A DNA stretch of 64,000 bases from Archivesica marissinica (GCA_014843695.1 CM026394.1:34362164-34426163); one strand, 5' to 3'; positions 10,665 through 21,530 are shown, counted from the first letter of the stretch. Numbers and translations: made by a program. The notes: generated by a model not told the origin, from the letters alone.

Positions 10665-10885
10665 GCGTCAATGGTCCAGTGGTAGAGCGTCGGATTTGTG
10701 ATCGAATGGTCCCGGGTTCAATACTCTGTCAGACGATGTATGTAGTGTCATTGAGCAAGGCACCTCGCACTCATTGCTTAGTACTGGTTAACCACTTAGA
10801 CCGGCAAAGCCTGCCCCGGCTAACATGTCTTGGTCCCCGCAAGGTGTTCTTTGATATTATTGGAACATATATACTGAGAGGTTGA
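10665..10885 (+). mobile_element. SINE-D
   Basis: tRNA-like head with A box (TGGTCCAGTGGTAGAGCG) and B box (CCGGGTTCAATACTC). Body: TGTCATTGAGCAAGGCACCT and ACTGGTTAACCACTTAGACC. It ends GGAACATATATAC. A second copy is at 11408-11629. Confidence 0.75.
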
Positions 10886-11112
10886 GTCCGAAACTTTAAG
10901 CTTTGCTTAATTTACAACGATAGCGAAACAAGCTTCAGCGACTTATATTAATCACTCTCGTAGGCGCGTGTAAATGTTGTCAATCGTGTGAGAGGGAACA
11001 TTATTACCCGGAGAAAACCCACCTGTCCGATCTGGCGACCACCTTAACATCTCACATACTTCCCGGTCAGAGGATCGAACCCGGGTTGCATTGGCGAGAA
11101 ACGAGCGTACTA
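10886..11112 (-). mobile_element. SINE-C, diverged
   Basis: Inverse orientation, directly abutting the SINE-D. It has GGAGAAAACCCACCTGTCCG, CTTCCCGGTCAGAGGATCG and the head GAACCCGGGTTGCATTGG. Confidence 0.72.
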
Positions 11113-11204
11113 GGGCACATGTATATTGACCCTACTATAGCAAAGGGTTTAGGGCCACTGGTCCTTTCTGCTTTATAAAACGGCCGTTCACATAATCACA
11201 ATAA

Positions 11205-11383
11205 AGTGAAACATGTGTTAGTGGTCACCTCCATTAAGCAACCAACCTGTATTAAGCAGCCAGTTTCCAGATTCCCAAGATCTTGTTTTGTTATACATTT
11301 GACCTTTATTAAGCAACCACCTGTGCTAAGCATCCACTTTCTATGATTCCCTTCGCTGGCTGCTTAAGACAGGTTTGACTGTA
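11205..11383 (+). mobile_element. MITE, ACAGTCAAACCTGT family, copy 1
   Basis: The 3' end (AAGACAGGTTTGACTGTA) is intact and the 5' end is diverged. Internal ATTAAGCAGCCA motifs repeat. The better copy is 22075-22287. Confidence 0.65.
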
Positions 11384-11407
11384 GTTGTTTGAGAGTAAGC
11401 ACCTACC

Positions 11408-11629
11408 TAGTGTGGCATCCGTGGTCCAGTGGTAGAGAGTCGGATTTGGAATCGATCGGTCCTGGGTTCGATACTCGGTCAGGCCACGTATGCAGTGTCA
11501 TTGAGCAAGGCACCTCACACACATTGCTTAGTACTGGTTAACCACTTAGGTCGGCTAGGCTTGCCCAGGAAAATATGTCTACGTCTCTGCAAGGGGTTTG
11601 ACATTAATGGAACATACATACATACATAC
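11408..11629 (+). mobile_element. SINE-D whose ATAC tail abuts an exon
   Basis: Head (TGGTCCAGTGGTAGAGAGTC; TGGGTTCGATACTCGG) and body as in 10665-10885, ending in a CATACATACATAC tail at 11614-11629. Exon 11630-11772 of the minus-strand gene begins at the next base, so the gene's donor GTATGT lies in this tail. Confidence 0.75.
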
Positions 11630-11772
11630 CTCATTGATGCCTTGGTTTCCAAAACGAAGAGCCCCGGCTGCGCTGAATATGTGCCCCTTTCCCTGTTTCT
11701 TTTTATATCCGAAAATATATCGCTGGTCACTCGTGCTTAGATCGTCTACGGTACAGCGGTCTACAAGAGTCG
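11630..11772 (-). CDS. Exon: Cys / GHIFSAAG segment of LolA-like-type module
   Basis: The minus-strand acceptor TATCTCCCTTGTAG precedes 143 nt, with donor AATGAG|GTATGT. It enters in phase 1 (CG completes Ala with the G of exon 13366-13427) and leaves in phase 0. It encodes TLVDRCTVDDLSTSDQRYIF and GKGHIFSAAGALRFGNQG, ending INE. Plus-strand exon 14621-14718 has the same entry and exit phases and a similar DDR start. Confidence 0.75.
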
Positions 11773-11821
11773 CTACAAGGGAGATAACAACACATAAATA
11801 ACAAATGAATGTATACACATT

Positions 11822-12302
11822 TAGTTTAGCTGGATTGCGAAACAAGTTCCCATAGCATTGATTAAACCGCTCTAGAGACCCCATTCCTTGGAATTCATAT
11901 ATAGCATTAGTTTATACAAATTTATTTTAGCTCGATTGCGAAACAAGTTATTTCAACTTATATAAATCACTCTCGAGACCTCATTCCTGATGGAATCCAT
12001 CGCCACGAGGGAGAGAGAAGAGGCAACGTGGAATATAAATGCCTTGCCTAAGGGCACAATCGTAACGGCTCCAATGGGGCTCGAACTCCGGACCTTTCGC
12101 ACCTGAAGCGAACGCGCATCCACTGCGCTTTCACGACTTCCACAGAGCAAATATATAGCATTGATGTAGAGAGAAGATTGAGGCAATGTGGAATTTAAGC
12201 GACTTGCCTAATGGCACAATAGTAACGGCTTCATCGGGGTGCGAGCTCCGGTCCTCTCACCCAAAGCGAGCGCTCTATCAATGCGCTATCACTATTTCCA
12301 TT
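11822..12302 (-). mobile_element. SINE-A inserted in an older SINE-A, with target-site duplication
   Basis: An old SINE-A (11822-11908 tail side; 12163-12302 head side) is split by a younger, nearly intact SINE-A (11909-12150). The 12-bp ATATATAGCATT occurs on both sides (11897-11908 and 12151-12162). The younger copy has the full tRNA-like head with the anticodon-like loop TTCAGGT in a TTCGC/GCGAA-type stem. Confidence 0.85.
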
Positions 12303-12339
12303 ACGCTAACAAATTGGTTCGCCTTGCTCAAATATTATT

Positions 12340-12550
12340 TGTCAGCGTTGATGGGGGTGGGGTAGGGGGAGGAGATACGTATGTCGGAGTCAACTTGAGG
12401 TATGATTAATATGTCACAGTTCATCGGGGGGGGGGGGGGGGTGGCAGACTTATTCTGTCGAAGTTGATATGAGGTAAGGTCAGTATGTCGGACCAAATCG
12501 GAGGTGGGGTAGGGTTGCACTGGGAGCTGGAGGGGTGGGGGTAGCATGTC
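12340..12550. repeat. G-rich tract with a run of 16 G
   Basis: Clusters of GGGG (GATGGGGGTGGGGTAGGGGG near 12348, 16 consecutive G at 12426-12441, GAGGGGTGGGGGTAG near 12530) could form G-quadruplexes on the plus strand. It lies in an intron. Confidence 0.6.
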
Positions 12551-12615
12551 AGCTTCGCAGGCCAAGTCCAACGTGTTAAACACAGGATAACTGGAACACC
12601 GACACGTCTGTATTA

Positions 12616-13115
12616 TAATCTATATATGTATGCATGTGTGTATGCAGGTATGTGTGTATGCATGTGTATGCAGGCAAGTGTGTATGCATGTGTGTATGCA
12701 GGCATGTGTGTATGCATGTGAATATACAGGCAATGTGTGTATGCAGGCATGTGTGTATGCATGTGTGTATGCATGTGTGTATGCAGGTATGTGTGTATGC
12801 AGGTATGTGTGTATGCAGGCATGTGTGTATGCAGGTATGTGTGTATACAGGTATGTGTATGCAGGTATGTGTGTATGCAGGCATGTGTGTATGCAGGTAT
12901 GTGTGTATACAGGTATGTGTGTCTGCATGTGAATATACAGGTGTGTATGCAGGCATGTGTGTATGCATGTGTGTATACAGGTATGTGTGTATGCATGTGA
13001 ATATACAGGTGTGTATGCAGGCATGTGTGTATGCAGGTATGTGTGTATGCAGGTATGTGTGTATGCAGGCATGTGTGTATGCATGTGTGTATGCATGTGT
13101 GTGTGCATGTGTGTT
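12616..13115. repeat. 16-bp minisatellite, about 31 copies
   Basis: Unit TATGTGTGTATGCAGG with GCATG/ACAGG variants. All six frames stay open over much of it (Cys/Val/Tyr/Met or His/Thr peptide repeats). This is a repeat artefact, intronic. Confidence 0.93.
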
Positions 13116-13365
13116 GTATCCAGGCGTGTGCGTGTTTGTGTCCCATCGATTGCGTGTCCCATCGAACCACATTTAATAAATAAATGTATGCACAATTAAA
13201 AATAATATCTTGTTTGATACTGTGTTGATACCTACATACATATACTAGGGGATGTGCTCCGACCCCTACTAGTAACTACATGGACGGAGCAAATTAATGG
13301 GGTCCCACCATTTTGGGGGCCAGAAAAAAAGGATGTAATAATATAATTGTTTTATATAGTCTAAC

Positions 13366-13427
13366 CTGACACATCCGGGTAGAATGTGATGAACTCATTC
13401 GTACTGTAGTCGTACCAGGCATCGTAC
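13366..13427 (-). CDS. Exon: YDAWYDYS segment of LolA-like-type module (most upstream seen)
   Basis: The minus-strand acceptor CTTTACTCTAG precedes 62 nt, with donor GTCAG|GTTAGA. It enters needing one base and leaves in phase 1, encoding YDAWYDYSTNEFITFY and PDVS. A second frame is also open in this short exon, but only this one joins 11630-11772 in phase. It lies 188 bp from the N gap, where the earlier exons must be. Confidence 0.66.
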
Positions 13428-13487
13428 CTAGAGTAAAGAATGATTACACAATAGATAAAGTCTCTGTATAGCAGCTTATCATACATA

Positions 13488-13615
13488 TGCACCCCCATTA
13501 CCCCACATACCCCCCTTACCCCCTCTTACCCCACATACACACTGTTACCCCACATACACCCCCTTACCCCACATACACACCCTTACCCCACATACACCCC
13601 CTTACCCCACATACA
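13488..13615. repeat. 19-bp C-rich tandem repeat cut by the gap
   Basis: Unit TTACCCCACATACACACCC and close variants run straight into the N block, so the assembly probably broke in this array. Confidence 0.85.
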
Positions 13616-14615
13616 NNNNNNNNNNNNNNNNNNNNNNNNNNNNNNNNNNNNNNNNNNNNNNNNNNNNNNNNNNNNNNNNNNNNNNNNNNNNNNNNNNNNN
13701 NNNNNNNNNNNNNNNNNNNNNNNNNNNNNNNNNNNNNNNNNNNNNNNNNNNNNNNNNNNNNNNNNNNNNNNNNNNNNNNNNNNNNNNNNNNNNNNNNNNN
13801 NNNNNNNNNNNNNNNNNNNNNNNNNNNNNNNNNNNNNNNNNNNNNNNNNNNNNNNNNNNNNNNNNNNNNNNNNNNNNNNNNNNNNNNNNNNNNNNNNNNN
13901 NNNNNNNNNNNNNNNNNNNNNNNNNNNNNNNNNNNNNNNNNNNNNNNNNNNNNNNNNNNNNNNNNNNNNNNNNNNNNNNNNNNNNNNNNNNNNNNNNNNN
14001 NNNNNNNNNNNNNNNNNNNNNNNNNNNNNNNNNNNNNNNNNNNNNNNNNNNNNNNNNNNNNNNNNNNNNNNNNNNNNNNNNNNNNNNNNNNNNNNNNNNN
14101 NNNNNNNNNNNNNNNNNNNNNNNNNNNNNNNNNNNNNNNNNNNNNNNNNNNNNNNNNNNNNNNNNNNNNNNNNNNNNNNNNNNNNNNNNNNNNNNNNNNN
14201 NNNNNNNNNNNNNNNNNNNNNNNNNNNNNNNNNNNNNNNNNNNNNNNNNNNNNNNNNNNNNNNNNNNNNNNNNNNNNNNNNNNNNNNNNNNNNNNNNNNN
14301 NNNNNNNNNNNNNNNNNNNNNNNNNNNNNNNNNNNNNNNNNNNNNNNNNNNNNNNNNNNNNNNNNNNNNNNNNNNNNNNNNNNNNNNNNNNNNNNNNNNN
14401 NNNNNNNNNNNNNNNNNNNNNNNNNNNNNNNNNNNNNNNNNNNNNNNNNNNNNNNNNNNNNNNNNNNNNNNNNNNNNNNNNNNNNNNNNNNNNNNNNNNN
14501 NNNNNNNNNNNNNNNNNNNNNNNNNNNNNNNNNNNNNNNNNNNNNNNNNNNNNNNNNNNNNNNNNNNNNNNNNNNNNNNNNNNNNNNNNNNNNNNNNNNN
14601 NNNNNNNNNNNNNNN
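13616..14615. other. Assembly gap, exactly 1000 N
   Basis: A fixed-length placeholder; the true distance and the relative orientation of the flanking contigs are not shown by the sequence. Confidence 1.
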
Positions 14616-14620
14616 ATCAG

Positions 14621-14718
14621 ACTTCGACGACCGCTCCAGCGGGCCAAATACCGTCAGGATACGTAACTCTCGAGAATTCTTCTACTTTGACGTCAAGAAT
14701 GTCTCATATGAAGGTGTG
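14621..14718 (+). CDS. Exon: first seen exon of plus-strand LolA-like-type gene
   Basis: The sequence ATCAG after the N block serves as acceptor. 98 nt follow, with the strong donor GTG|GTAAGTAAG. It enters in phase 1 and leaves in phase 0, encoding FDDRSSGPNTVRIRNS and REFFYFDVKNVSYEGV. Phases and the DDR start match minus-strand exon 11630-11772. The acceptor is judged from only five bases, so the start is less certain than the end. Confidence 0.66.
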
Positions 14719-15041
14719 GTAAGTAAGTGATGATATATGTATGACAGACAGACAGACTGATTTGTATACCACATACACGGATCATTCTAGAGGGCGATGT
14801 GGGCGAAATTGTCGCCCTCAGGACCCTGACTTCGCCCTCTGGGGGCCCCCCACTTCTCCCTAATAAAAAAAAATAAAATAAAAAATTTGGTAGGTTTTTA
14901 CGATTTTCAAACAAAATTTTGTCTAGTAAGATACACTGGCCAATTATAAAGCACTCCTTCTATTCAAATATTGTATTTAATGGTTGTACTGTGCATTTTA
15001 ACCCTATTTTATAGAAGTATATTAAAGAACACCATTTACAC
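14719..15041. other. Intronic sequence, nothing recognised
   Basis: Contains a small GC-rich patch (GGGCGATGTGGGCGAAATTG) and an A-rich run near 14864-14885; no exon or clear element seen. Confidence 0.4.
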
Positions 15042-15054
15042 CATCACGCGCTTT

Positions 15055-15312
15055 TTAAAAAAACTTTTTTTATACTTTATATATTTTTTACAACGATTGC
15101 GAAGCAAGTTTTAACAACTTATATTAATCACTCTTGTTGGCGCGGATGAAAGCATATATGTGGTCATTCGTGTGGGAGGAAACCGGAGTACCCGGAGAAA
15201 ACCCACCTGTCCGATCTGGCGACCATAGTACCATCTCACATACTTCCCTGTCCGAGGATCGAACCCGGGTCACATTGGTGAGAAGCGAGCGCGCTAACCA
15301 CTGCACTAATCG
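15055..15312 (-). mobile_element. SINE-C, full-length with 13-bp target-site duplication
   Basis: CATCACGCGCTTT occurs at 15042 and again at 15315. Between them is an inverse SINE-C with the complete head (GAACCCGGGTCACATTGG; GCGCTAACCACTGCACTAAT). Confidence 0.88.
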
Positions 15313-15481
15313 GACATCACGCGCTTTCTCACTTCTCCCAAAAATTCTGACAAAAATTCTGACCTAGAATGAACCCTGCACATATCTTGAATGTGTATGT
15401 GCATCATATATAGGGGAACACTTTTAATGATTGTTTTTTTTAATTATAGTATCATCCATTGAAAGGGTCAATACATTCTGA

Positions 15482-15776
15482 GTATGTGTTATTACGTTTA
15501 TTTATCGTCGCTACCGGTTGCCCATATGAGCGACGCCTCCTGAAGAGATTAGATTTTAGATTTTGGAGGAAAGTGCAATGATACAGACAGAGACCCATTC
15601 CAGTGTCTCCTCTGGTTCTTTTACGTGCACGGTGTAAAGCACCGACACGAGACCTCGGTTTAACGTCCCATCTGAAAGACTGTTAATTTTATTAGGGTCA
15701 GATGGGGGATCGAACCTGCGATCCCTGGATTACCAGTCCAGTGTGTTACCACTGGACTACATATCCGTCTGTATAT
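15482..15776 (-). mobile_element. SINE-B, full-length with target-site duplication
   Basis: TACATTCTGA is found at 15472-15481 and 15777-15786. The inverse SINE-B has an intact tRNA-like head (CCTGGATTACCAGTCCAG, ACTGGACTACATATCCGTCT). It landed at the edge of an older SINE-E fragment. Confidence 0.87.
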
Positions 15777-15781
15777 TACAT

Positions 15782-15912
15782 TCTGAATTATGAGACACCT
15801 CTTATGGACATCAGTCCTTCTAGAATCCTATCATTGCAGACCCCCAGGGCCTAGGTGATAGACAATCAGTCGCCATTACTTATCTAGATGGCTCACCAAC
15901 TTGTCATATCAG
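15782..15912 (-). mobile_element. SINE-E fragment
   Basis: Inverse of the 3' part of the element at 21714: TTATGAGACACCTCTT, GACATCAGT, TAGAATCCTAT and ACTTATCTAGATGGCTCACC. Confidence 0.65.
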
Positions 15913-16079
15913 AATGAACACTAAATGTCTGTCACTAAAACACCATCATGTCTAAAACAGTGTTCGCTAAAACTCTCTCGTGATTACTGACGGCGAGAGC
16001 CGTGCGGTGTTAATATTGTGCATTGGGTGAAATGTACTTTGATCGTGCACTGTGACAAACAACTGTCGTGATAGCACAG

Positions 16080-16308
16080 GAAGTCGTGATAGCTTCGCTT
16101 CAGGTGCGAACGGTCCGGAGTTCGAACCCCGCTGGAGCTGTTACGATTGTGCCCTTAGGCAAGGCATTTAAATTCCACATTGCCTCTTCTCTCTCCTTCA
16201 TGGCGATGGATTTACATCAGGAATGAGGTCTCGAGAGTGATTCATATAAGTTGAAAGAACTTGTTTCACAATCGAGCTAAAATAAATTTGTATAAACTAC
16301 AAACTCAA
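16080..16308 (+). mobile_element. SINE-A with head deletion
   Basis: Starts GGAAGTCGTGATAGC and jumps to TTCGCTTCAGGTGCGAA, missing the D-arm region. Body and tail are complete to AAATTTGTATAAACTAC. The copy at 8931-9380 has a similar head deletion, suggesting a subfamily. Confidence 0.78.
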
Positions 16309-16334
16309 TGTATCAAACAAACTTGAAGTCTTGT

Positions 16335-16583
16335 TAGTTTAAACTTTATTTATTTTACAACGATTGCGAAGCAAGTTCTAACAACTTATATTAATCACTC
16401 TCGTTGCGCGGATGAAAGCGTATACATGGTCATTCGTGTGGGAGGAAACCGGACTACCCGGAGAAAACCACCTGTCCTATCTGGCGACCACCTTACTATC
16501 TCGCATACATCCCGGTCAGAGGATCGAACCCGGGTTGCATTGGTGAGAGGCGAGCGCGCTAACCACTGCGATAATCGGACAGC
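16335..16583 (-). mobile_element. SINE-C
   Basis: Inverse, full-length from TTTAAACTTTATTTATTTTA to CACTGCGATAATCGGACAGC. TCTTGTTA lies on both flanks as a probable target-site duplication. Confidence 0.83.
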
Positions 16584-16647
16584 CTTGTTAAGTCTTGTTA
16601 ACACTAATGTATAAATAGATTGCGCGCTAACTCATACAGACCATATC

Positions 16648-17403
16648 AGACGGATCTGTAGTCCAGTGGTAACACGCTGGACTGGTAATCCAGGGATCGC
16701 AGGTTCGATCCCCCATCTGATCCTTATAAAATGAAAGTCTTTCAGATGGGACTTTAAAGCGACATTACATCACAAAATGCCAAAACAATGCTACTACAAA
16801 TTCTTCCAAATACATTCGAACACTAACATTGAATCAATAAACAGTGTGTTTGTGCATTGAAAGTACGATTTCATATAACGGTCATCCATGCATGAATTGA
16901 CGTTTGTTTGTCATCGGAGTCAATACTAAACGCGAGATAATGTCGTTTAGAGATCATTTAACTAAGAATAGTCTACAAATAAATAGGCACACATGTGAGA
17001 TATAACTGTAAATCTGTACCATAAATCGTGTTTTTCAGGATACACTAGTTGTATTACGCATATATGTTTACATTATTTTGTTATGTCAACAAACCGCGTA
17101 TACGACGTTTGTTTATTAGTTGAAATACTCAGTATTTGAGGCAAATATTTGGAAAATAATTATACCATATAATAGGAAAATACATTCTGTAGAAGATTGC
17201 ATTTTCACCGATGTAGTGTCGCTTTAAACCGCAGTCTCGTGTTGGTGCTTTACACCGTGCACGTAAAAGAACCAGAGGAGACTCTGGAATGGGTCTCTGT
17301 CTGTATCATTGCACTATCCTGCAAAATCTAAAACGATTAATCTCTTCAGGAGGCGTCGCTCGTATGGGCAACCGGTAGCGACGATAAATAAACGTAAAAC
17401 ACA
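16648..17403 (+). mobile_element. SINE-B split by a TTAA-flanked MITE
   Basis: The head and first body part (16648-16757) end in CAGATGGGACTTTAA. The element resumes at 17224 (TTAAACCGCAGTCTCGTG) and ends at AAATAAACGTAAAACACA. Other SINE-B copies read GGGACGTTAAACCGAGG across this point, giving the empty site. Confidence 0.88.
16758..17223 (+). mobile_element. MITE with TTAA target duplication (piggyBac-like), 466 bp
   Basis: Terminal inverted repeats AGCGACATTACATC and GATGTAGTGTCGCT, flanked on both sides by TTAA (16754-16757, 17224-17227). TTAA duplication is the hallmark of piggyBac-type insertion. No open frame of note. A 5' part of the same family is at 21268-21530. Confidence 0.8.
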
Positions 17404-17696
17404 AACACTGGAACTTATTTTAGGATGCACACCGCTGGACTCATATTCTCTGTTATTACGTAGATCGGATTTAACAATATTTTATTGCATATGTAGTACA
17501 TTCGACACTACAATATTACCTACGAGCATGAATCAGATGTGAAATAAGTTAACAGATTATAAGGCACATATATACATTTGTGTAACATAGCAAAAGGGTC
17601 GGGCCACAAGTTATAACCAACATTAGAAAACGGCCCTTCCCAATAATCAAACTTTATTTAACAAAATGTGCAATATGATGATGATTAAGATTATTT
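17404..17696. other. Intronic sequence with a short dispersed motif
   Basis: 17582-17662 (CATAGCAAAAGGGTCGGGCC to AAAACGGCCCTTCCCAATAA) resembles 11129-11203. Otherwise nothing recognised. Confidence 0.4.
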
Positions 17697-19362
17697 ACCC
17701 TCGCCTCCGGCGAACCATGTGGGCGAGCGATGTGCAATATCGTCTCAGTACTATCTTATTTACCCTCGCCTCCGGCGAACCATGTGGGCGAGCGATGTGC
17801 AATATCGTCTCAGTACTATCTTATTTACCCTCCGGCGAACCATGTGGGCGAGCGATGTGCAATATCGTCTCAGTACTATCTTATTCACCCTCGCCTCCGG
17901 CGAACCATGTGGGCGAGCGATGTGCAATATCGTCTCCGTACTATCTTATTTACCCTCGCCTCCGGCGAACCATGTGGACGAGCGATGTGCAATATCGTCT
18001 CAGTACTATCTTATTTACCCTCGCCTCCGCGAACCATGTGGGCGAGCGATGTGCAATATCGTCTCCGTACTATCTTATTTACCCTCCGGCGAACCATGTG
18101 GGCGAGCGATGTGCAATATCGTCTCAGTACTATCTTATTTACCCTCCGGCGAACCATGTGGGCGAGCGATGTGCAATATCGTCTCAGTACTATCTTATTT
18201 ACCCTCCGGCGAACCATGTGGACGAGCGATGTGCAATATCGTCTCAGTACTATCTTATTTACCCTCCCGTGAACCATGTGGACGAGTGATGTGCAATATC
18301 GTCTCAGTACTATCTTATTTACCCTCCGGCGAACCATGTGGGCGAGCGATGTGCAATATCGTCTCAGTACTATCTTATTTACCCTCCCTCCGGTGAACCA
18401 TGTGGGCGAGCGATGTGCAATATCGTCTCAGTACTATCTTATTTACCCTCCCGTGAACCATGTGGACGAGCGATGTGCAATATCGTCTCAGTACTATCTT
18501 ATTTACCCTCCCGTGAACCATGTGGGCGAGCGATGTGCAATATCGTCTCCGTACTATCTTATTTACCCTCCGGCGAACCATGTGGACGAGCGATGTGCAA
18601 TATCGTCTCCGTACTATCTTATTTACCCTCGCCTCCGGCGAACCATGTGGGCGAGCGATGTGCAATATCGTCTCCGTACTATCTTATTTACCCTCCGGCG
18701 AACCATGTGGACGAGCGATGTGCAATATCGTCTCAGTACTATCTTATTTACCCTCGCCTCCGGCGAACCATGTGGGCGCGCGATGTGCAATATCGTCTCC
18801 GTACTATCTTATTTACCCTCCGGCGAACCATGTGGACGAGCGTTGTGCAATATCGTCTCCGTACTATCTTATTTACCCTCCGGCGAACCATGTGGGCGAG
18901 TGATGTGCAATATCGTCTCCGTACTATCTTATTTACCCTCCGGGGAACCATGTGGGCGAGTGATGTGCAATATCGTCTCCGTACTATGTTATTTACCCTC
19001 CGGCGAACCATGTGGGCGCGCGATGTGCAATATCGTCTCAGTACTATCTTATTTACCCTCCCGTGAACCATGTGGGCGAGCGATGTGCAATATCGTCTCA
19101 GTACTATCTTATTTACCCTCCGGCGAACCATGAACCATGTGGACGAGCGTTGTGCAATATCGTCTCAGTACTATCTTATTTACCCTCCCGTGAACCATGA
19201 ACCATGTGGACGAGCGATGTGCAATATCGTCTCCGTACTATCTTATTTACCCTCCGGGGAACCATGTGGACGAGCGATGTGCAATATCGTCTCAGTACTA
19301 TCTTATTTACCCTCCGGCGAACCATGTGGGCGAGCGATGTGCAATATCGTCTCAGTACTATC
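17697..19362. repeat. 60/66-bp minisatellite, about 27 copies
   Basis: Unit AACCATGTGGGCGAGCGATG, TGCAATATCGTCTCAGTACT, ATCTTATTTACCCTCCGGCG. Some units carry an extra CGCCTC. Because 60 and 66 are multiples of 3, several frames on both strands remain open (up to 285 codons). It is an intronic repeat, not a gene. Confidence 0.95.
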
Positions 19363-19431
19363 AACAGTATAGTTTATCTATGTTGATATTGATTAACTGG
19401 AAACTAATAAACCTAAATTTCTAAATGTTAT

Positions 19432-21157
19432 TGGTCGGTAATGTTAATGTAGATAGGTCGGTAATGTTAATGTAGATAGGTCGGTAATGTTAATGTAGAT
19501 AGGTCGGTTTTGTTAATGTAGATAGGTCAGTAATGTTAATGTAGATAGGTCGGTAATGTTAATGTAGATAGGTCGGTAATGTTAATGTAGATAGGTTGTT
19601 AATGTAGATAGTCGGTAATTATGTAGATAGGTCGTAGTTAATGTAATAGTGTAATGTTATGAGATAGTCGGTAATGTTAATGTAGATAGGTGGTAATGTT
19701 AATGTAGATAGGTCGGTAATGTTAATGTAGATAGGTCGGTAATGTTAATGTAGATAGGTCGGTAATGTTAATGTAGATAGGTCGGTAATGTTAATGTAGA
19801 TAGGTCGGTAATGTTAATGTAGATAGGTGGTAATGTTAATGTAGATAGGTCGGTAATGTTAATGTAGATAGGTCGGTAATGTTAATGTAGATAGGTCGGT
19901 AATGTTAATGTAGATAGGTCGGTAATGTTAATGTAGATAGGTCGGTAATGTTAATGTAGATAGGTCGGTAATGTTAATGTAGATAGGTCGGTAATGTTAA
20001 TGTAGATAGGTCGGTAATGTTAATGTAGATAGGTGGGTAATGTTAATGTAGATAGGTCGGTAATGTATGTAGAGGTGGTATTTAATTAGATAGGTGGGTA
20101 AGTTAATGTAGATAGTCGGTAATGTTAATGTAGATATGGGTAATGTTAATGTAGATAGTCGGTAATGTTAATGTAGATAGGTCGTAATGAATGTAGATAG
20201 TCGGTAATGTTAATGTGATAGGTCGGTAATGTTATGTAGATAGGTCGGTAATGTTAATGTAGATAGGTCGGTAATGTTAATGTAGATAGGTGGTAATGTT
20301 AATGTAGATAGGTGGGTAATGTTAATGTAGATAGGTCGGTAATGTTAATGTAGATAGGTCGGTAATGTTAATGTAGATAGGTCGGTAATGTTAATGTAGA
20401 TAGGTCGGTAATGTTAATGTAGATAGGTCGGTAATGTTAATGTAGATAGGTCGGTAATGTTAATGTAGATAGGTCGGTAATGTTAATGTAGATAGGTCGG
20501 TAATGTTAATGTAGATAGGTCGGTAATGTTAATGTAGATAGGTCGGTAATGTTAATGTAGATAGGTGGGTAATGTTAATGTAGATAGGTCGGTAATGTTA
20601 ATGTAGATAGGTCGGTAATGTTAATGTAGATAGGTCGGTAATGTTAATGTAGATAGGTCGGTAATGTTAATGTAGATAGGTCGGTAATGTTAATGTAGAT
20701 AGGTGGGTAATGTTAATGTAGATAGGTCGGTAATGTTAATGTAGATAGGTCGGTAATGTTAATGTAGATAGGTCGGTAATGTTAATGTAGATAGGTCGGT
20801 AATGTTAATGTAGATAGGTCGGTAATGTTAATGTAGATAGGTCGGTAATGTTAATGTGATAGGTCGGTATGTAATGTAGATAGGTCGGTAATGTTAATGT
20901 AGATAGGTCGGTAATGTTAATGTAGATAGGTGGTAATGTTAATGTAGATAGGTTGGAATGTTATGTAGATGGTCGGTAATATGTAGATAGTCGGTAATGT
21001 TAATGTAGGTAATGTTAATGTAGATAGGTCGGTAATGTTAATGTAGATAGGTCGGTAATGTTAATGTAGATAGGTCGGTAATGTTAATGTAGATAGGTCG
21101 GTTTTGTTAATGTAGATAGGTCAGTAATGTTAATGTAGATAGGTCGGTAATGTTTAT
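19432..21157. repeat. 23-bp minisatellite, about 75 copies
   Basis: Unit GGTCGGTAATGTTAATGTAG plus ATA. Long perfect stretches alternate with short zones full of single-base deletions (about 19590-19690, 20060-20230, 20860-21010). It starts only 70 bp after the 60-bp array. Confidence 0.95.
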
Positions 21158-21267
21158 ATAATTACTTAGATATGAATTTTAGCCTATGTTTGCGTTATTT
21201 GAGTTACAAAATTAACGTTACTTAGTTAGCTAGTTAAAATATTACCAAGTTACAGATAGCAAAACCG

Positions 21268-21530
21268 TTTAAAGCGACATTACATCACAAAAAGCCAAAA
21301 AAGCGTTTTTCACATATAAATGCATGGCAACTACGGTACATATTCTTCCGAAAACAGTCGAACACTAACATTGAATCAGTAAACAGTGTTTTCGTGGTCT
21401 ACAAAGTGAAAGTAGGATTTCATATAACGGGGATCCTCGCTCCAGATTTGACGTTTGTTTGTCATTGGACTTAATACTAAACGCGTTAATTTAACTAAGA
21501 TTAGCCTACAAATAAGTATGCATAGTTATA
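21268..21530 (+). mobile_element. TTAA-type MITE, 3' truncated
   Basis: Begins TTTAAAGCGACATTACATCA like 16758-17223 and follows it (GAACACTAACATTGAATCA, TGACGTTTGTTTGTCAT) but lacks the right terminal repeat. Confidence 0.72.

Larger units (their letters stand above)
1..13427 (-). other. Gene locus: modular LolA-like-type extracellular protein, partial (six exons)
   Basis: Six exons on the minus strand run from 13427 down to the left edge and encode about 232 residues. Each border has an AG acceptor and GT donor, and every junction keeps phase: 1, 0, 1, 0, 0 in transcript order. The joined protein has features I associate with large secreted or membrane proteins of molluscs and nematodes annotated with LolA-like domains: a GHIFSAAG motif, a YMGRALVRDI stretch before paired Trp and Cys, VDWYFT, VPVQAHVKGI, HIYNFFDFR and CPGRK. 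The same module is seen in plus orientation from 14621. No start, stop or signal peptide is in the window, because the 5' side runs into the N gap and the 3' side leaves the window. Exon reality is well supported; the family name is a recollection, and the function of such proteins is unknown to me. Confidence 0.72.

Noticed and set aside
17666..19424. Many overlapping frames over the 60-bp array (up to 285 codons)
   Set aside because: Repeat artefact: period divisible by 3, open on both strands, no flanking splice phase.
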